From Mesotaenium endlicherianum (Eukaryota > Streptophyta > Zygnematophyceae > Zygnematales > Mesotaeniaceae), in NCBI GenBank assembly GCA_009602735.1, contig WELA01004349.1, positions 1 through 47,122 on the forward strand: a stretch of DNA of 47,122 nt, given 5' to 3'. Positions 29,611-39,989 of the stretch are shown here, in pieces. Every line of letters starts with the position of its first letter. Within the stretch, counting starts at the first letter, position 1. A model generated the notes under the pieces. That model ran no database searches. It saw nothing but the letters and a program-made list of their open reading frames with translations, and was not told where the DNA came from. The translations under genes were made by a program, and so were the position numbers.

Positions 29611-31140
29611 ACCCCAAGACCCACTTCACGAGAAGGCAACACGCCAAGTGAGGTGGAGACCCCCGTTGAAGACGACGTTCCAGCCCCAATGAGTTTGAGA
29701 GGTTACCTTGGAGGAGAGAAGGTCCACATCTTGGTGGATAGCGGAGCTCAAGGCAACTTCATTGCTGCAGATTTCGCCACCAAGCACGGTATTACTATGC
29801 GAGCTTTTGATCACGACGAGGAGAATATGATGCTCGATGGATTCTCCTATACTACCCCTTCCAAGAAGACATACCCCTTGGCACTCTCTATCAAGTCCTT
29901 CAAGGATAGAGTAGTGTTCTCCCCCATGCAATTGGGCAAGTACGACGTCATCCTAGAGACGCCTTGGTTGACCAAGCACAACCCCCAAGTTGATTGGAGG
30001 ACCGGTACTATCAAGATCAAGAATGACATCACTTCAAGAATCTGTATTTTGCGCGCAATCCAGAATATCCAGACCCAAGACATCGAGAAGCCGGCACACG
30101 AGATACTATTGTCCGCCCTCCAACTCAAGAGACTTGTGAGGAAGGGACACGAGCTTCTTTTGGCCTTGATCACGCCAAAAGACATCAAGAAAGACATCGA
30201 GAGTCAAGAAGGCAGCCCCGTTCCCAAGGAGATACAAGAAGTCTTAGAGGACTACAAAGAAGTATTCTCCCCGGAATTGCCCAAGGGCCTACCCCCCAAA
30301 AGATTCGTAGACCACAAGATAGAGTTGGAGCCTGGAAGCAAGCCCATCTCTCGGCCTATGTTCAATATGTCATACACGGAGCTAGACAAAGTCAAGAAGC
30401 AAATCCAGGAGCTACTGGAGCATGGCTTCATTCGACCTAGCAAGTCGCCATTTGGAGCCCCGGTGCTATTTGTCAAGAAGAAAGATGGTACCTTGAGGAT
30501 GTGTGTGGACTATCGCGCCCTCAACAAGATCACCATCAAGAATCGATACCCGCTGCCGCGCATGGATGAGCTCATGGACCGGCTGGTTGGAGCCAAGTAC
30601 TTCACGAAGATTGACTTACGGAGCGGCTACCACCAGATTCGCATCGCAGAACAGGACATAGAGAAGACGGCATTCAAGACAAGATATGGACATTTTGAGT
30701 TCATGGTCCTGCCATTTGGACTCACCAACGCGCCAGCAACTTTCATGACTATGATGAACACCATATTTCAGCCCATGTTGGACAGATTTGTGGTGGTATT
30801 CATCGATGACATCCTTATCTACAGCAAGATCCTTGAAGAGCATGCAAGACATTTGAAAGAAGTCCTCGAAGTATTGAAGCAAAACAAGCTATTTGCAAAG
30901 GAGTCAAAGTGCGAGTTTGCCAAACAAGAAGTGGAGTTCCTGGGTCTCCACATGACTGCTGATGGCATCAAGATGGACCCAAAGAAGACCACGGTGGTGG
31001 AGGAATGGCCAACCCCCACGACCAAGAAAGAACTCCAGTCATTCTTGGGATTTGCCAATTGGTACAGAAAATTCATCCAAGGCTTCTCGCACATAGCAGC
31101 CCCCCTGACAGATCTACTCAAGAAGGACAAGCTATACATG
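29581..31140 (+). CDS. pol: H1 Pol: protease and reverse transcriptase
   Basis: The frame is open from the slip site. Protease is marked by [13 protein letters not shown] near 29728-29765. RT runs from about 30300 with [19 protein letters not shown], motif [15 protein letters not shown] and motif [11 protein letters not shown], all catalytic residues intact, to [11 protein letters not shown] near 31070. Near 31130 a one-base indel throws the frame before RNase H, so full-length Pol cannot be made. The domain order and a chromodomain at the far C-terminus place it with chromoviruses. Confidence 0.9.
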
Positions 31141-31619
31141 GACCGAGAAAGAGGAAGAGGCATTTCAAGAGTTAAAGCGAAGATTGACCACATTCCCGGT
31201 GCTCATACTCCCAAGTCCAAACCCAGATTGGCCCTTCCATGTCATCACCGATGCATCTTCCTACGCAATAGGAGCAATCCTGCTTCAAGACCAAGGCAAG
31301 GGACTGCAGCCCATCGTCTACGAGTCAAGGAAGCTAAATCCAGCCGAGCAAAATTATACAACCACGGAGCGAGAGGCATTGACGATTGTACATGCCTTGA
31401 AGGTTTGGCGCTGCTACGTTGAAGGACGCAAGGTACTGGTCACTACGGACCACGAAGCGTAGAAGCACCTCCAGACGCAGCCGTATCTCTCAAGAAGACA
31501 AGCAAGATGGAGCATATACTTGCAACAATACAACATCACGATTCGATACCAGCCCGGCAAGACAAACCCGGCTGACCCCCTCTCAAGACTGCAATCAAAC
31601 GCCATGATGACATCCCTGA
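31141..31619 (+). pseudogene. H1 Pol: RNase H, frameshifted
   Basis: In the shifted frame: [37 protein letters not shown] and TTDHEA, then a TAG (TTG in H2) and PGKTNPADPLSRL. It is cut by the inverted LTR at 31620. Confidence 0.82.
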
Positions 31620-32091
31620 TATAGTGAAACAGATAGATTAAGTACTTAGTGAAATATAATACTTTATCTATTCAAGACAAGGATCTTTGAACACAAGTGG
31701 TAGCTTCTTGAAAGAGAGATGGCTTCTTGAAAGTTAATATATTTCTGGATTTTGGCAAGTACAAGAGTGATTCTGGAATGTCTTTCTATGTTCTAGCTCT
31801 TGTTTATATACTTGCTACATAAGTAATTTCTAGGAAAGTGTATGTTGATGTGTTGGCACCCAACACATCCCAAAACTTGCCACCTCTTTCTAGAATAATG
31901 TACACATGTCCTTTTGACCTAAAAATGGCACATTTGACTTTTGCCACATGGAGTTCTTCTAGGTCTTGCCTCTAACTTCCAAAATGCCTTGGAAGGTTCA
32001 AAGGACATGAAACAAGTTACTAGAGTACCTATTCACACTTGACTCCACACAATACTACTCCAAATATATTTGAAAACATTAAAATATATGC
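31620..32091 (-). repeat. Inverted H-type LTR inside H1
   Basis: Minus-strand H LTR, about 472 of 502 bp, ending at an N (32092). The bases after the N repeat the 38 bp before the LTR (CTCAAGACTGCAAT... to ...CATCCCTGA region) with about five mismatches. A true target duplication would be 5 bp, so the join after the LTR is probably between two different H copies. Confidence 0.8.
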
Positions 32092-32092
32092 N

Positions 32093-33582
32093 CTCAAGAC
32101 TGCAATTAAATGCAATGATGGTATCCCTGAAGACAGATCTGGAAACTCAATTTTCAGCCGCCTATGAAAGAGACCCTTACTACAAGAACGGAGAAGCAGC
32201 CTTGGACCCATGCAAGAAGCAAGAAGGCAATTATTGGGTGAGGCAAGATACGGGCCAGAGATGTGTTCCTAATGACTTAGACCTCCGGCTCTTGCTTCTA
32301 CGAGAAGCACACGACAACCCTCTTGGAGGACACTTTGGAATCCTAAGGACCACGGGCGTTCTAGCCAGGACTTATTGCTGGCCAGGCATGTTTAAGCAAG
32401 TCAAGGAATACCGCAGGAGCTGTGACACATGCCAAAGAATCAAGCCATCATCGCAAAAGGCGGGAGGACTCCTCCAACCACTACCAATCCCCGAAAGACA
32501 ATGGACGGACATCTCAATGGACCTTATCGTGGACTTGCCCGTGACACCTCGAGGCCAGAATGCAATACTCACCGTGGTGGACAGACTTACCAAGATGGCT
32601 CATTTTATTCCACGACGACTAAGGCTACAGCACCACAACTTGCAAGACTCATCTTTGACAACATCTTCCGACTCCATGGACTACCATCAAGAATTGTGTC
32701 AGATAGAGATCCAAGATTCACAAGCCATTTCTGGAAAAATCTCTTGAAGAACTTGGGTACATCGCTGGATATGTCTACTGCCTACCACCCGCAATCAGAT
32801 GGGCAAACCGAGCGTATGAATCGTACCCTAAAGACCTCTCTAAAGGCCTATGTGTCTACTTTGGAGCAAGATTGGGACATGTACTTGACCCCCCTGGAGT
32901 TTGCCTACAACAACACGACGCAGGCCTCTACCCAAGAGTCCCNTCCAAGAATCCCCATTGTTCCTCAACTATGGCTTCCATCCAACCACGCCGCTGAGCT
33001 TCACGGCTGGCCATGGCGAAGTACCTACAGCAATAGATTTTATGGAGACATTAGAAGCAACCGTTACAGCAGCAAAGAAAGCTTTACAACACGCGCAAGA
33101 TGCTCAAGCAAGAGTCGCAAACAGGTCTAGAAGAGAAATTACGTACAGAGTGGGTGACAACATGTTACTATCATCCAAGAATATTTCTAAACAACAGGCC
33201 TGCCGGCAGCAAGTTCTCTCCCAAGTATTTGGGACCCTTCAAGATTATCCAGCAAGTCAACCCCGTTGCTTTCAGGCTAGAACTTCCCCAGACTATGCAC
33301 ATCGACCCCGTATTCCACGCTTCCCTCTTTAAGCCATATGTGCAACCCGACAACAAGTTCCCAGGACGTGTGACAACCCCACCAGCCCCAACAATAGTGG
33401 ATGATCATTTGGAGTACGAAGTGGAAGACATAGTGGCTATGAGAAATTTCAGGAGACAGCAGCAATACTTGATCAAGTGGAAAGGATATCCAGATTCGGA
33501 GAATAGTTGGGTGGCGGCGCACTACCTTGACAAAGTTCAGAGAAAGTTGAAGCGCTTCCATGCCGCCAACCCCCATCCTTGA
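32093..33582 (+). pseudogene. H1 Pol: integrase and chromodomain, frameshifted
   Basis: Segments in order: HHCC knuckle (HDNPLGGHFG, CDTCQRIK), first Asp in SMDLIVDLP, frameshift near 32610, second Asp in SDRDPRF and Glu in DGQTERMNR, an N join at 32943, [10 protein letters not shown], another frameshift near 33180, [14 protein letters not shown] and a chromodomain (YEVEDIVAMRNF, YLIKWKGYPDSENSW) ending at 33582. The shift near 33180 is shared with H2. The chromodomain is intact. Confidence 0.85.
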
Positions 33583-34440
33583 CCAGCCCCAAGTCCCTCT
33601 ACTAGAAGCCCAATGACTGTAGGGAGGCAGCCTGCCACCATCAAGAAGCAGCAGAAGACCCCTTGGAGGCAGCCTGCAAGAACAAGAAAGAGGGAAAATT
33701 GACATCTGACACTCTTCTCTTCTCGCAGTTTCTGGACAGAAAACTAAAACCGATACTGGTGATAGGTCTCTGCATAATAAGTTCTGAACATTTACCTGGC
33801 TGTAGTCCATCAGTAGCCGGTCATTTAGAGTCCAAGTTTGTTTAATTTGGAGCACTGGTGAGAGAGATATGATGCTCTAAGTAGAAGGGGGTCAGGCTGC
33901 TGGCATTGTTAGGGCAGAATATACCTTCTGACATTGTGCCCTCGCTCCCCTGAACATGGAATGCTTTGAAACTCAAGACTCTGGTAGAACATCTTACGAC
34001 GCCCAGTTTGAGACTTAGTTTGCAGAATTTGGAGAAGCATAGAAGAACTTACGATTTTCAGAAGTTTCTGCACAGATTTGGAGGAGTGCCTACTCTCTCA
34101 GCTCTCAACGACACTCCAGAATTAGAATGCTCTCAAATTTGATGACCCGGAAGGGTTCTCCGACGCACTCCGTCTGGCACTCGAATTTGTAGATTTGAAG
34201 CAATTCTGTGGCCGCTATGAATTTTTGAATTTGTGACAGATTCTGGGCCAACTTGTACAATTTTCTTGATTATTGAGGAGTAGGCTAGCCAATAAGGTCA
34301 CACCAGCCACGACGTTGCCTAGTCCACCTTACATGTGTAGCACCTGACTTGGCGCCTTGGACTAATCCTCTTCACATGTGTGGCATCTGTCTTGAAGCTG
34401 TTGACTAGTCTGCTCCACATGTGTAAGACCTTACTTTGAC
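33583..34440 (+). other. H1 3' untranslated region, no gene found
   Basis: About 860 bp between the pol stop and the pre-polypurine motif. It holds two copies of GGAGGCAGCCTGC about 60 bp apart and no ORF of note. H2 has the matching region at 42427-43257. Confidence 0.6.
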
Positions 34441-34475
34441 GCGCCGAGACGTCGCTTTTTTCGTCGGGGAGGTGA
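34441..34475 (+). other. H1 pre-polypurine motif and polypurine tract
   Basis: GCGCCGAGACGTCGC (34441-34455), then CGGGGAGGTGA directly before the LTR. It is similar to element L and is conserved in H2 (42412-42426 on the minus strand). Confidence 0.7.
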
Positions 34476-34977
34476 TGTAGTGATTTGAGTTATTACATAT
34501 GAGTTTGCATATATTTTAATGTTTAAATATATCTTGGAGTAGTATTGTGTGGATTCAAGTGTGAATAGGTACTTTAGTAACTTGGTTCATGTCCTTTGAA
34601 CCTTCCAAGGCATTTTTGAAGTTAGAGGAAAGACCTAGAAGAACTCCATGTGGCAAAAGTCAAATGTGCCATTTTTAGGTCAAAAGGACATGTGTACATT
34701 TTTCTAGAAGGAGGTGGCAAGTTTTGGGATGTGTTGGGTGCCAACACATCAACATACACCTTCCTAGAAATTACTTATGTAGCAAGTACATAAACAAGAG
34801 CTAGAACACAGAAAGACATAAGAGAATCACTCTTGTACTTGCCAAATTCCAGAAATATATTAACTATCAAGAAGCCATCTCTCTTTCAAGAAGTTACCAC
34901 TTGTGTTCAAAGATCCTTGTCTTGAATAGATAAAGTATTATATTTCACTAAGTACTTCATCTATCTGTTTCACTATA
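34476..34977 (+). repeat. H1 3' LTR
   Basis: 502 bp, TGTAGTGATTTGAG to TTTCACTATA. Its terminal inverted repeat TGTAGTGA/TCACTACA is degraded at the last bases. It is followed by CACAC. Confidence 0.92.
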
Positions 34978-34982
34978 CACAC
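34978..34982 (+). repeat. Target-site duplication CACAC, right of H1
   Basis: Matches 28064-28068 and marks the right end of H1. Confidence 0.92.
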
Positions 34983-35536
34983 CCAACTCTGGAAAAGCCC
35001 TGACAATCCCATCCTGCGATGATGAGATCGATGGGACCAAGGCGAGTGACATGCTTGACGGTGATGTCGCGGATATCCATGGGCCAGTCCGTCTGCGCGC
35101 GGCGGAAGGCGTGCGCGGGAAGGAGGTCTGGGAACCGCTCGTGACATAGAGCCATTTGCCGACGGGCCACCTGCTGAGCCTCGGGATCGGGGTCCACGTA
35201 GACGTAGCGGCGCACGGGAATGCCGGCTTGCAAGGTCGCGAGCAGCCCTGTGGCAAGCCCGGCGAAGAGCTCAACGAGCACGATGCCCCCGGGTCGCTCG
35301 TCGAGCGGGTCGGCACAGATGGGTGTCGGCAGCGGGCGGCACCCCATGGTAGGATCACCAGGCTGCACGAGAGGCGGATAGGTGCGCTCGGCACTGTGCT
35401 GGTGTGACGCCATGCGGAGCGCAGCCACGGCGCGCTCGGGGTAGTCGCGTGTGAGGCCGGGAATGCGGGCTGCGATGGGCAGAGGACGCCCCTCCCAAGC
35501 GTGGGCCTGATAGGAGCGCCACCTCATGCGGGCATC
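34978..35536 (-). pseudogene. Element M piece A: N-terminal half of the cytosine-5 methyltransferase
   Basis: Counting from the Met at 35527: residues 82-95 hold motif I (VLVELFAGLATG, S-adenosylmethionine binding), 107-115 a YVYVDPDPE motif II-like stretch, and 168-178 motif IV (LIIAGWDCQGFS) with the catalytic Cys codon at 35005-35003. The usual Pro before this Cys is Asp. The frame runs to the H1 insertion and, with H1 and one CACAC removed, continues into 28063 with the expected G-x-G and DPR residues. A TAG at 35539-35537 precedes it in the same frame. The enzyme would methylate cytosine at carbon 5; nucleic acid target and active form are unknown. Confidence 0.92.
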
Positions 35537-36700
35537 CTACAAGGCCTCCGGCGGCACAGCGCGGGCCTGACGCCGAGCCATGCAAACGCACAGCTGCTGC
35601 CATCGGCCACGCTGAGCGAGATATTCCTGGTGCGAGGCCGCATGGGCCAACTGGTCCAGAACGGGCCGCTGAGGCAGATAGGGATGCGGATTAAAGTAGG
35701 CGCGCAGACGCTCCCGCATGGCCTCAGCGGGGCTTGTGCATGCTGACCGCTCCGGGCTGGCAGCCACCTGCCGTGGTCGGACGAGCTGGCAAGGGGCCAG
35801 CTGGACTCGCGGGCGGGGATGCCTTCGCGTAGCTGGCTCGACGCGGGGATGCCAAAGATGCGGCATGAGCACTGCTCGTGTGGGTGCCGGGAATGGGTGG
35901 CGAGGAAGCGGCCTGCCACCGGAGCGCGCCACCTTTGGAGGAGGCAATCCCGAGGGGCCTTCAATGTGGCTGCGTGGAACGCTTGCACGTCGAGCTGCAG
36001 GGTCCGGGTACAGGGCGTAATGTGCCTGTGAGGAGGAGTGCGTGTCGTCGTAGTCTGGGAGAGGGCGCAAAGGTGGCGTGCCTCCTCGCTTCCGAGTGTC
36101 GTCGTATGGGAGCGTGCACTCCCTGTCATCGTATGGCGGCGTAATGGAGCGGGACCGTGGCTCGCGAAGAGGAGTGACCTTTCGCGCCTCACGCAGGGGC
36201 GTGAATGACCGTGAGCGCCTCGTCTTGCGGAGAGGAGTGGTCTCTCGGGCGGGCGGAATGGTTGGCCTGGTACGGTGTGCGTATCGCAGGGGCGGATGGG
36301 CGCAGGTAGACGGGCCTGCGCGCGGCGGGTCGAGGATGCTGCGACAAGGCTCCAGCTGGCGTACCGGAGGCGTGGCAGTGCTGGAGGAAGCAGCGGCCGC
36401 GCGGGCGGAGGCAGACAAGTGCCAGCCGCGGCACTCGTTGCTCGTGGAGCAGTCATGGGATACGGGGCGGCTGGGTCCTGCTGCGGGGGCGCGGGCCGCG
36501 GCCTCCTGCGGCAAGTTGCTAAAGCGGGGCGGGCCTGTAGGCCTGTGCCGGACATGTGTCGTGTGCGTATGTGGCCAAGGCTCCTCCGATGGCTGCGCGA
36601 GATACTCCTCCGCAGACTGCTCGAGAAGTTGCTCCCACTGCTCCTCCTCCTCTTCGTTGCTGTCAAGGGGTAGGTCGTCGGACTCGCCAGGATGGGCAGC
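35537..36700 (-). pseudogene. Element M linker between protease and methyltransferase
   Basis: This is in one frame with the protease before it and the methyltransferase after it. It starts acidic (DSNEEEEEQWEQLLEQSAEEY) and becomes Arg/Pro-rich with repeats such as TPLREAR and TPPYDD, then ends in a helical stretch (AEAMRERLRAYF) before TAG 35539-35537. No domain is recognised. The Arg/Pro repeats may bind nucleic acid; that is speculative. Confidence 0.6.
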
Positions 36701-37747
36701 CTAGTGCATGGTCTTCTCCTCTGATGTCGTGATGCGAGGCCAGGAGTCGCCAGTCTGATGTGTTGCGCGTCGAGATGGCGGCTGAGAGTCCATACTGCAC
36801 TGGATGGCCACGCCAACGGGTACGTCGTGGCGTACGTGGACGTCTGTCCTCGCTGAAGGCCCGCTGCAAGAGGGGGCAGCCGCCGCTGTGTCACGAGCAA
36901 CGGCTGCGGCAGCGACGGTCGTACGGGCAACGGCGAGAGCCTCGGTGGCATCCTCCGTCATCTGCCGCATCCTGGAGCGATGCGCTGCGCAAATGCGTAT
37001 CTGCTCCTTGGCCTGGGCTGCCAGGACATCCGCCTGCTTCTGTGGTGTAAGGTGGAGCTCTGCGCTAGGCAGGTCCGGCTCCTCATCCTGCTGCTCAAGC
37101 AGGTCCTCTCCCACAGAGATCTCTTTGTCCTCGGGCCCTCTCTTATTGGTCTGGACCACTGGCCGGCCGTCGCCCAGCCCCATGAAGCCGTAGAGAGAGG
37201 ACACCGCTGGGCGGCGATCGACAATGTTGAGGGGCAAGGATGCCGTGCGCGTCCCTCCCGACTGCCAGTCAAGTCGATAGAAGACCTGCTCCGCCCAGTT
37301 GTTGACCGCGGCGCCAATGGGAAAGAGCACGTCCTGCCCTAGTAGAACGTCAAAGGACTCCGAAGGAGTGACGAGCGCGTGTCGATGGATGGTCGTCTCG
37401 TCTGCAGTGCCCGGGCGGAGAGTGAACCGCAATGCCAACCTTGTGCGGCCTGTGACGGACTCGGAGGTGTCGGCCGCAGTATTGATGCGCGTCGGCGAGT
37501 CCTCTAGGTCGGCCGAAGAGAGCCCTAGACAACGGAAGTAGCGCAGGCTGATGAGGACCGGCTGCGCGCCCGTGTCGAACATGATGCGCTGCGGCGCCTG
37601 GGTGTTGACGAGCACTATCCCCTGCGAATTATCCAAAAACGCGGCGGTAGGCGTGTTGATCATCCTGCGCTCATGCGCAGGGCGCGCTGGTGCGGATCGC
37701 ACCGCGGTTGCGGCATTGGCTGTAGGCCTGCCCATGGCAGCGCGCAC
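36701..37747 (-). pseudogene. Element M aspartic protease region
   Basis: The 348-codon minus-strand frame has a retropepsin: GIVLVNTQAPQRIMFDTGAQPVLIS carries the DTGA active site near residues 57-60, and FDVLLGQDVLF matches the second conserved strand. It would cleave Gag-Pol. The N-terminal overlap with the linker frame (37671-37747) suggests a frame change between Gag and Pol. It ends at TAG 36703-36701, after which the same frame continues. Confidence 0.85.
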
Positions 37748-38139
37748 AGTGTCCGCGTGACCGGACCAGCAGCTGAGCGACCTGCCTCGTCGCCTCCATG
37801 GAGACGCCGAGCTCCGAGAAGGAGACCGCCGGCATGCGGTGCAGTGCCAGCGAGATGACTTCGGCGCTGAGCTGCACCGTCGTCATCGGCGAGGCAAGCA
37901 TGCGTGACGCGGGCTCTGCTGGGGCTGCCGGCGTCTCCAGCACGCAAAATGAACGAGGCAGGCGCGACGCCTCCTTCGTGCGTCGTCCCTGGTCTGGCCC
38001 GTCGCGCTTTTGTGACGCCGTCGGCCGGCCGGCTGGTGCCACAAGCATGTGCTCGCGGCCAGCGCGACCGCCCGCAAGGCGGCCGTCGAGAGACTGCGTG
38101 CATGCGCAGCAGGCCAAAATGGTGGATGCTGGCGCAGCC

Positions 38140-38340
38140 GCAAGGCCTGTCGCATGACCTACCGCCGAGCCTGTCGCGTGGCCTGCCGCAGAGCCTGTCG
38201 CGCGGCCTGCCGCAGAGCCTCCTCCCAAGCCTGGCGCGCACCCTGTCGCAAGGCCTGCCGCCGAGCTTGTCGCGCGGCATGCTGCAGAGCCTCCTCCAAG
38301 GCCTGGCGCGCAGCCTGCCGCAGGGCCTGCCACGATCCCA
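38140..38340 (-). repeat. 24-bp tandem repeats in the M linker
   Basis: On the plus strand, units like GCCTGTCGCGTGGCCTGCCGCAG repeat with variation; on the minus strand they encode ATGSAAGH-type octapeptides. Two longer units containing APGLGGGSAA are interspersed. It is a minisatellite inside a coding-like region. Confidence 0.7.
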
Positions 38341-38605
38341 AGGCTAGTTGCGACTGGCGTGGCAGCTGACGCTGTCATNGCTGCAGCTGCAAGCACGACT
38401 GCAGCTATTGGCAAGCCCGCGGCTGTCGGGAGGCTGCCACGTGGCACCTCTTGGGGGCTCCTAGGGCCGAGGGGTCGCGTCGTCAAACCGGCGTCGGCGC
38501 CAGTCTCGGCTTCCCCGTGCAAGGCTCGCGGCGCCCTCCCCCTGGTGCGTCCGCTTGCGGGAGCCCCGGCAGCGCGAAATGCGCGATCGCCGGGGTTTTG
38601 TGTGC

Positions 38606-38627
38606 AGCCAGGGTTTAAGCCCTGGCT
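38606..38627 (+). other. 8-bp inverted repeat in the M linker
   Basis: AGCCAGGG and CCCTGGCT flank TTTAAG and can form a hairpin. No known role. Confidence 0.5.
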
Positions 38628-39359
38628 GTGCGCAGTATTGCCGGCGCCGTCGGGGCCTCGCAGGCTGATCTGGTCGCACAGCGACGTCAGGGTAGCCCCC
38701 CCCTGACTGAGGATGGCGGTCGCGGCCGCCAGACCTATGCTGGCTGGGCCGGGCTGTGTGCGCGTGCCAAGTGGCGGCACGCGTGCGCCATGAGTAAAAC
38801 CTTGGTTGCACGCAGCTGCGGGCGCGCCGTTGGCGCCCTGATCGTACAGCGACGTTGGGGTAGCCCCCCCTTGTTTGGAGATGGAGGACGCAACCGCTGT
38901 CGCTGTGCTGATTGTGCCGGGCTGCGTGCGCGCGCCACGTGGTAGCAACTGTGCGCAGCTGCCGTGCGTAGCTGTGGCCGCTACTGCGGAGCTGTCGTGG
39001 CGTCGCCAGCTGCGCAGTGGGCCTGGCAGCGCGATGAGTGGCGTGCGCGTTTGTGTGAGTGCGCGCGCGGGAACGCTGTTGTCGGCAGGAGCGGCCCCCC
39101 CTGTCGTGCCGGCGACAAGTGGCGGCCTCTGCTGGGACCTGCTGTCTGCAGCAACCAGCAGGGGACGACTGGTCCGACCGGTGCGCAGGTCTGCGCATGG
39201 TCGTGTCGCGCGTACGACAAGGGACGCAATCGCTGTGCTAGCGGTAACCGTGCGCCCCGTCTGGTGAGCTCGTGCCCGCGTGCTAGATGTCGCTGCGCGG
39301 GCCGAGGAGAAGCCTGCTGGCAACGGCAGGGTAGAGCATGCCAGGGGCTCTGTCGGAGC

Positions 39360-39962
39360 TCAGGCTGGCGTGCCTGCGGTTTCGTCTGCGGGCATGCCTA
39401 CGCCGGAGGATGGTGCGACCGCACAGGCCTGTAGCCTGCCGTCTGGCAGCCTGTTGGAGCGTATGAGGTGGCTGCTGGCAGGTGCCAAAGTAGTGTGCGG
39501 AGGGGCTGTGCGGGTGCCAGCCGTCAAAGCTGTTGCGAGGGACGGTGGAGCGTGTACGAAGAGCGCTCCGCACGCGTCGTAGCTATCGGCGTCAAAGAGG
39601 CCACGGAGTCTTGCGATCTCCGCGTTGGCCTCCACGAGGGCGTCACTGACGTCGTCGAAGCTACAGTAGTCGGCTCCGGGGGTCAGCGCGGCATCTGTCG
39701 TGGCCGTAGTTGCCGTCATCGCAGGGCGTCCACCCATGCGAGGGTTGCGCCCACCCCGCTGTCTTGCTGCAGGCGAAGGACCATCACGAGCGCGCCCGTT
39801 CTTGACGTCGCGCTTCTTTTGCAGACACACGATTTGCAGGTGGCCGGCCTTGCCACAATAGGTGCAGTCGCCGGGCTTGCCATTCTGCGCGAGCGTGCAA
39901 TTCTGGCGTAAGTGGCCCGTCTTTCCGCAAGACCAGCAGGGGCCACTCGTCGTGGCGGCCAT
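39360..39962 (-). pseudogene. Element M Gag C-terminus with two CCHC knuckles
   Basis: In the same frame as Gag after TAG 39992-39990. It has two perfect CX2CX4HX4C knuckles, CWSCGKTGHLRQNC and CTYCGKAGHLQIVC, which bind the genomic RNA. A basic, Gly-rich stretch and an acidic helix (DDVSDALVEANAEIARL) follow. Families A and H have only one knuckle. Confidence 0.85.
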
Positions 39963-39989
39963 GGAAATGCGGCCACGCGTAGCTCCGCG

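Larger units (their letters stand above)
28069..34977 (+). mobile_element. H1: Ty3/gypsy chromovirus nested in the M methyltransferase
   Basis: About 6.9 kb with LTRs at 28069 (partly in the N gap) and 34476-34977 and a CACAC duplication. It encodes gag, protease, RT, RNase H, integrase and chromodomain with several frameshifts. An inverted H-type LTR interrupts it at 31620. The 614-N gap and the Ns at 32092 and 32943 mean the interior may be a chimera of two H copies, although both outer boundaries are sound. Confidence 0.9.
37748..39359 (-). pseudogene. Element M low-complexity linker between Gag and protease
   Basis: About 1.6 kb of Ala/Gly/Arg/Thr-rich coding-like sequence on the minus strand. 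It contains an approximately 200-bp imperfect duplication (QGGATPTSLYDQ and QGGATLTSLCDQ) and a 24-bp tandem array. Its C-terminal end has a Cys cluster (CARCHGQAYSQC). A TGA at 39362-39360 separates it from the knuckles; an N lies at 38379. No domain is recognised. Confidence 0.5.

Noticed and set aside
36078-36704. Plus-strand ORFs across the M linkers (36-40 kb)
   Set aside because: They are antisense shadows of GC-rich minus-strand coding sequence with no domains.
35524-36951. A 475-codon Pro/Arg/Ser-rich minus-strand frame
   Set aside because: It is a GC-rich shadow; the parallel frame is continuous with the protease before it and the methyltransferase after it.
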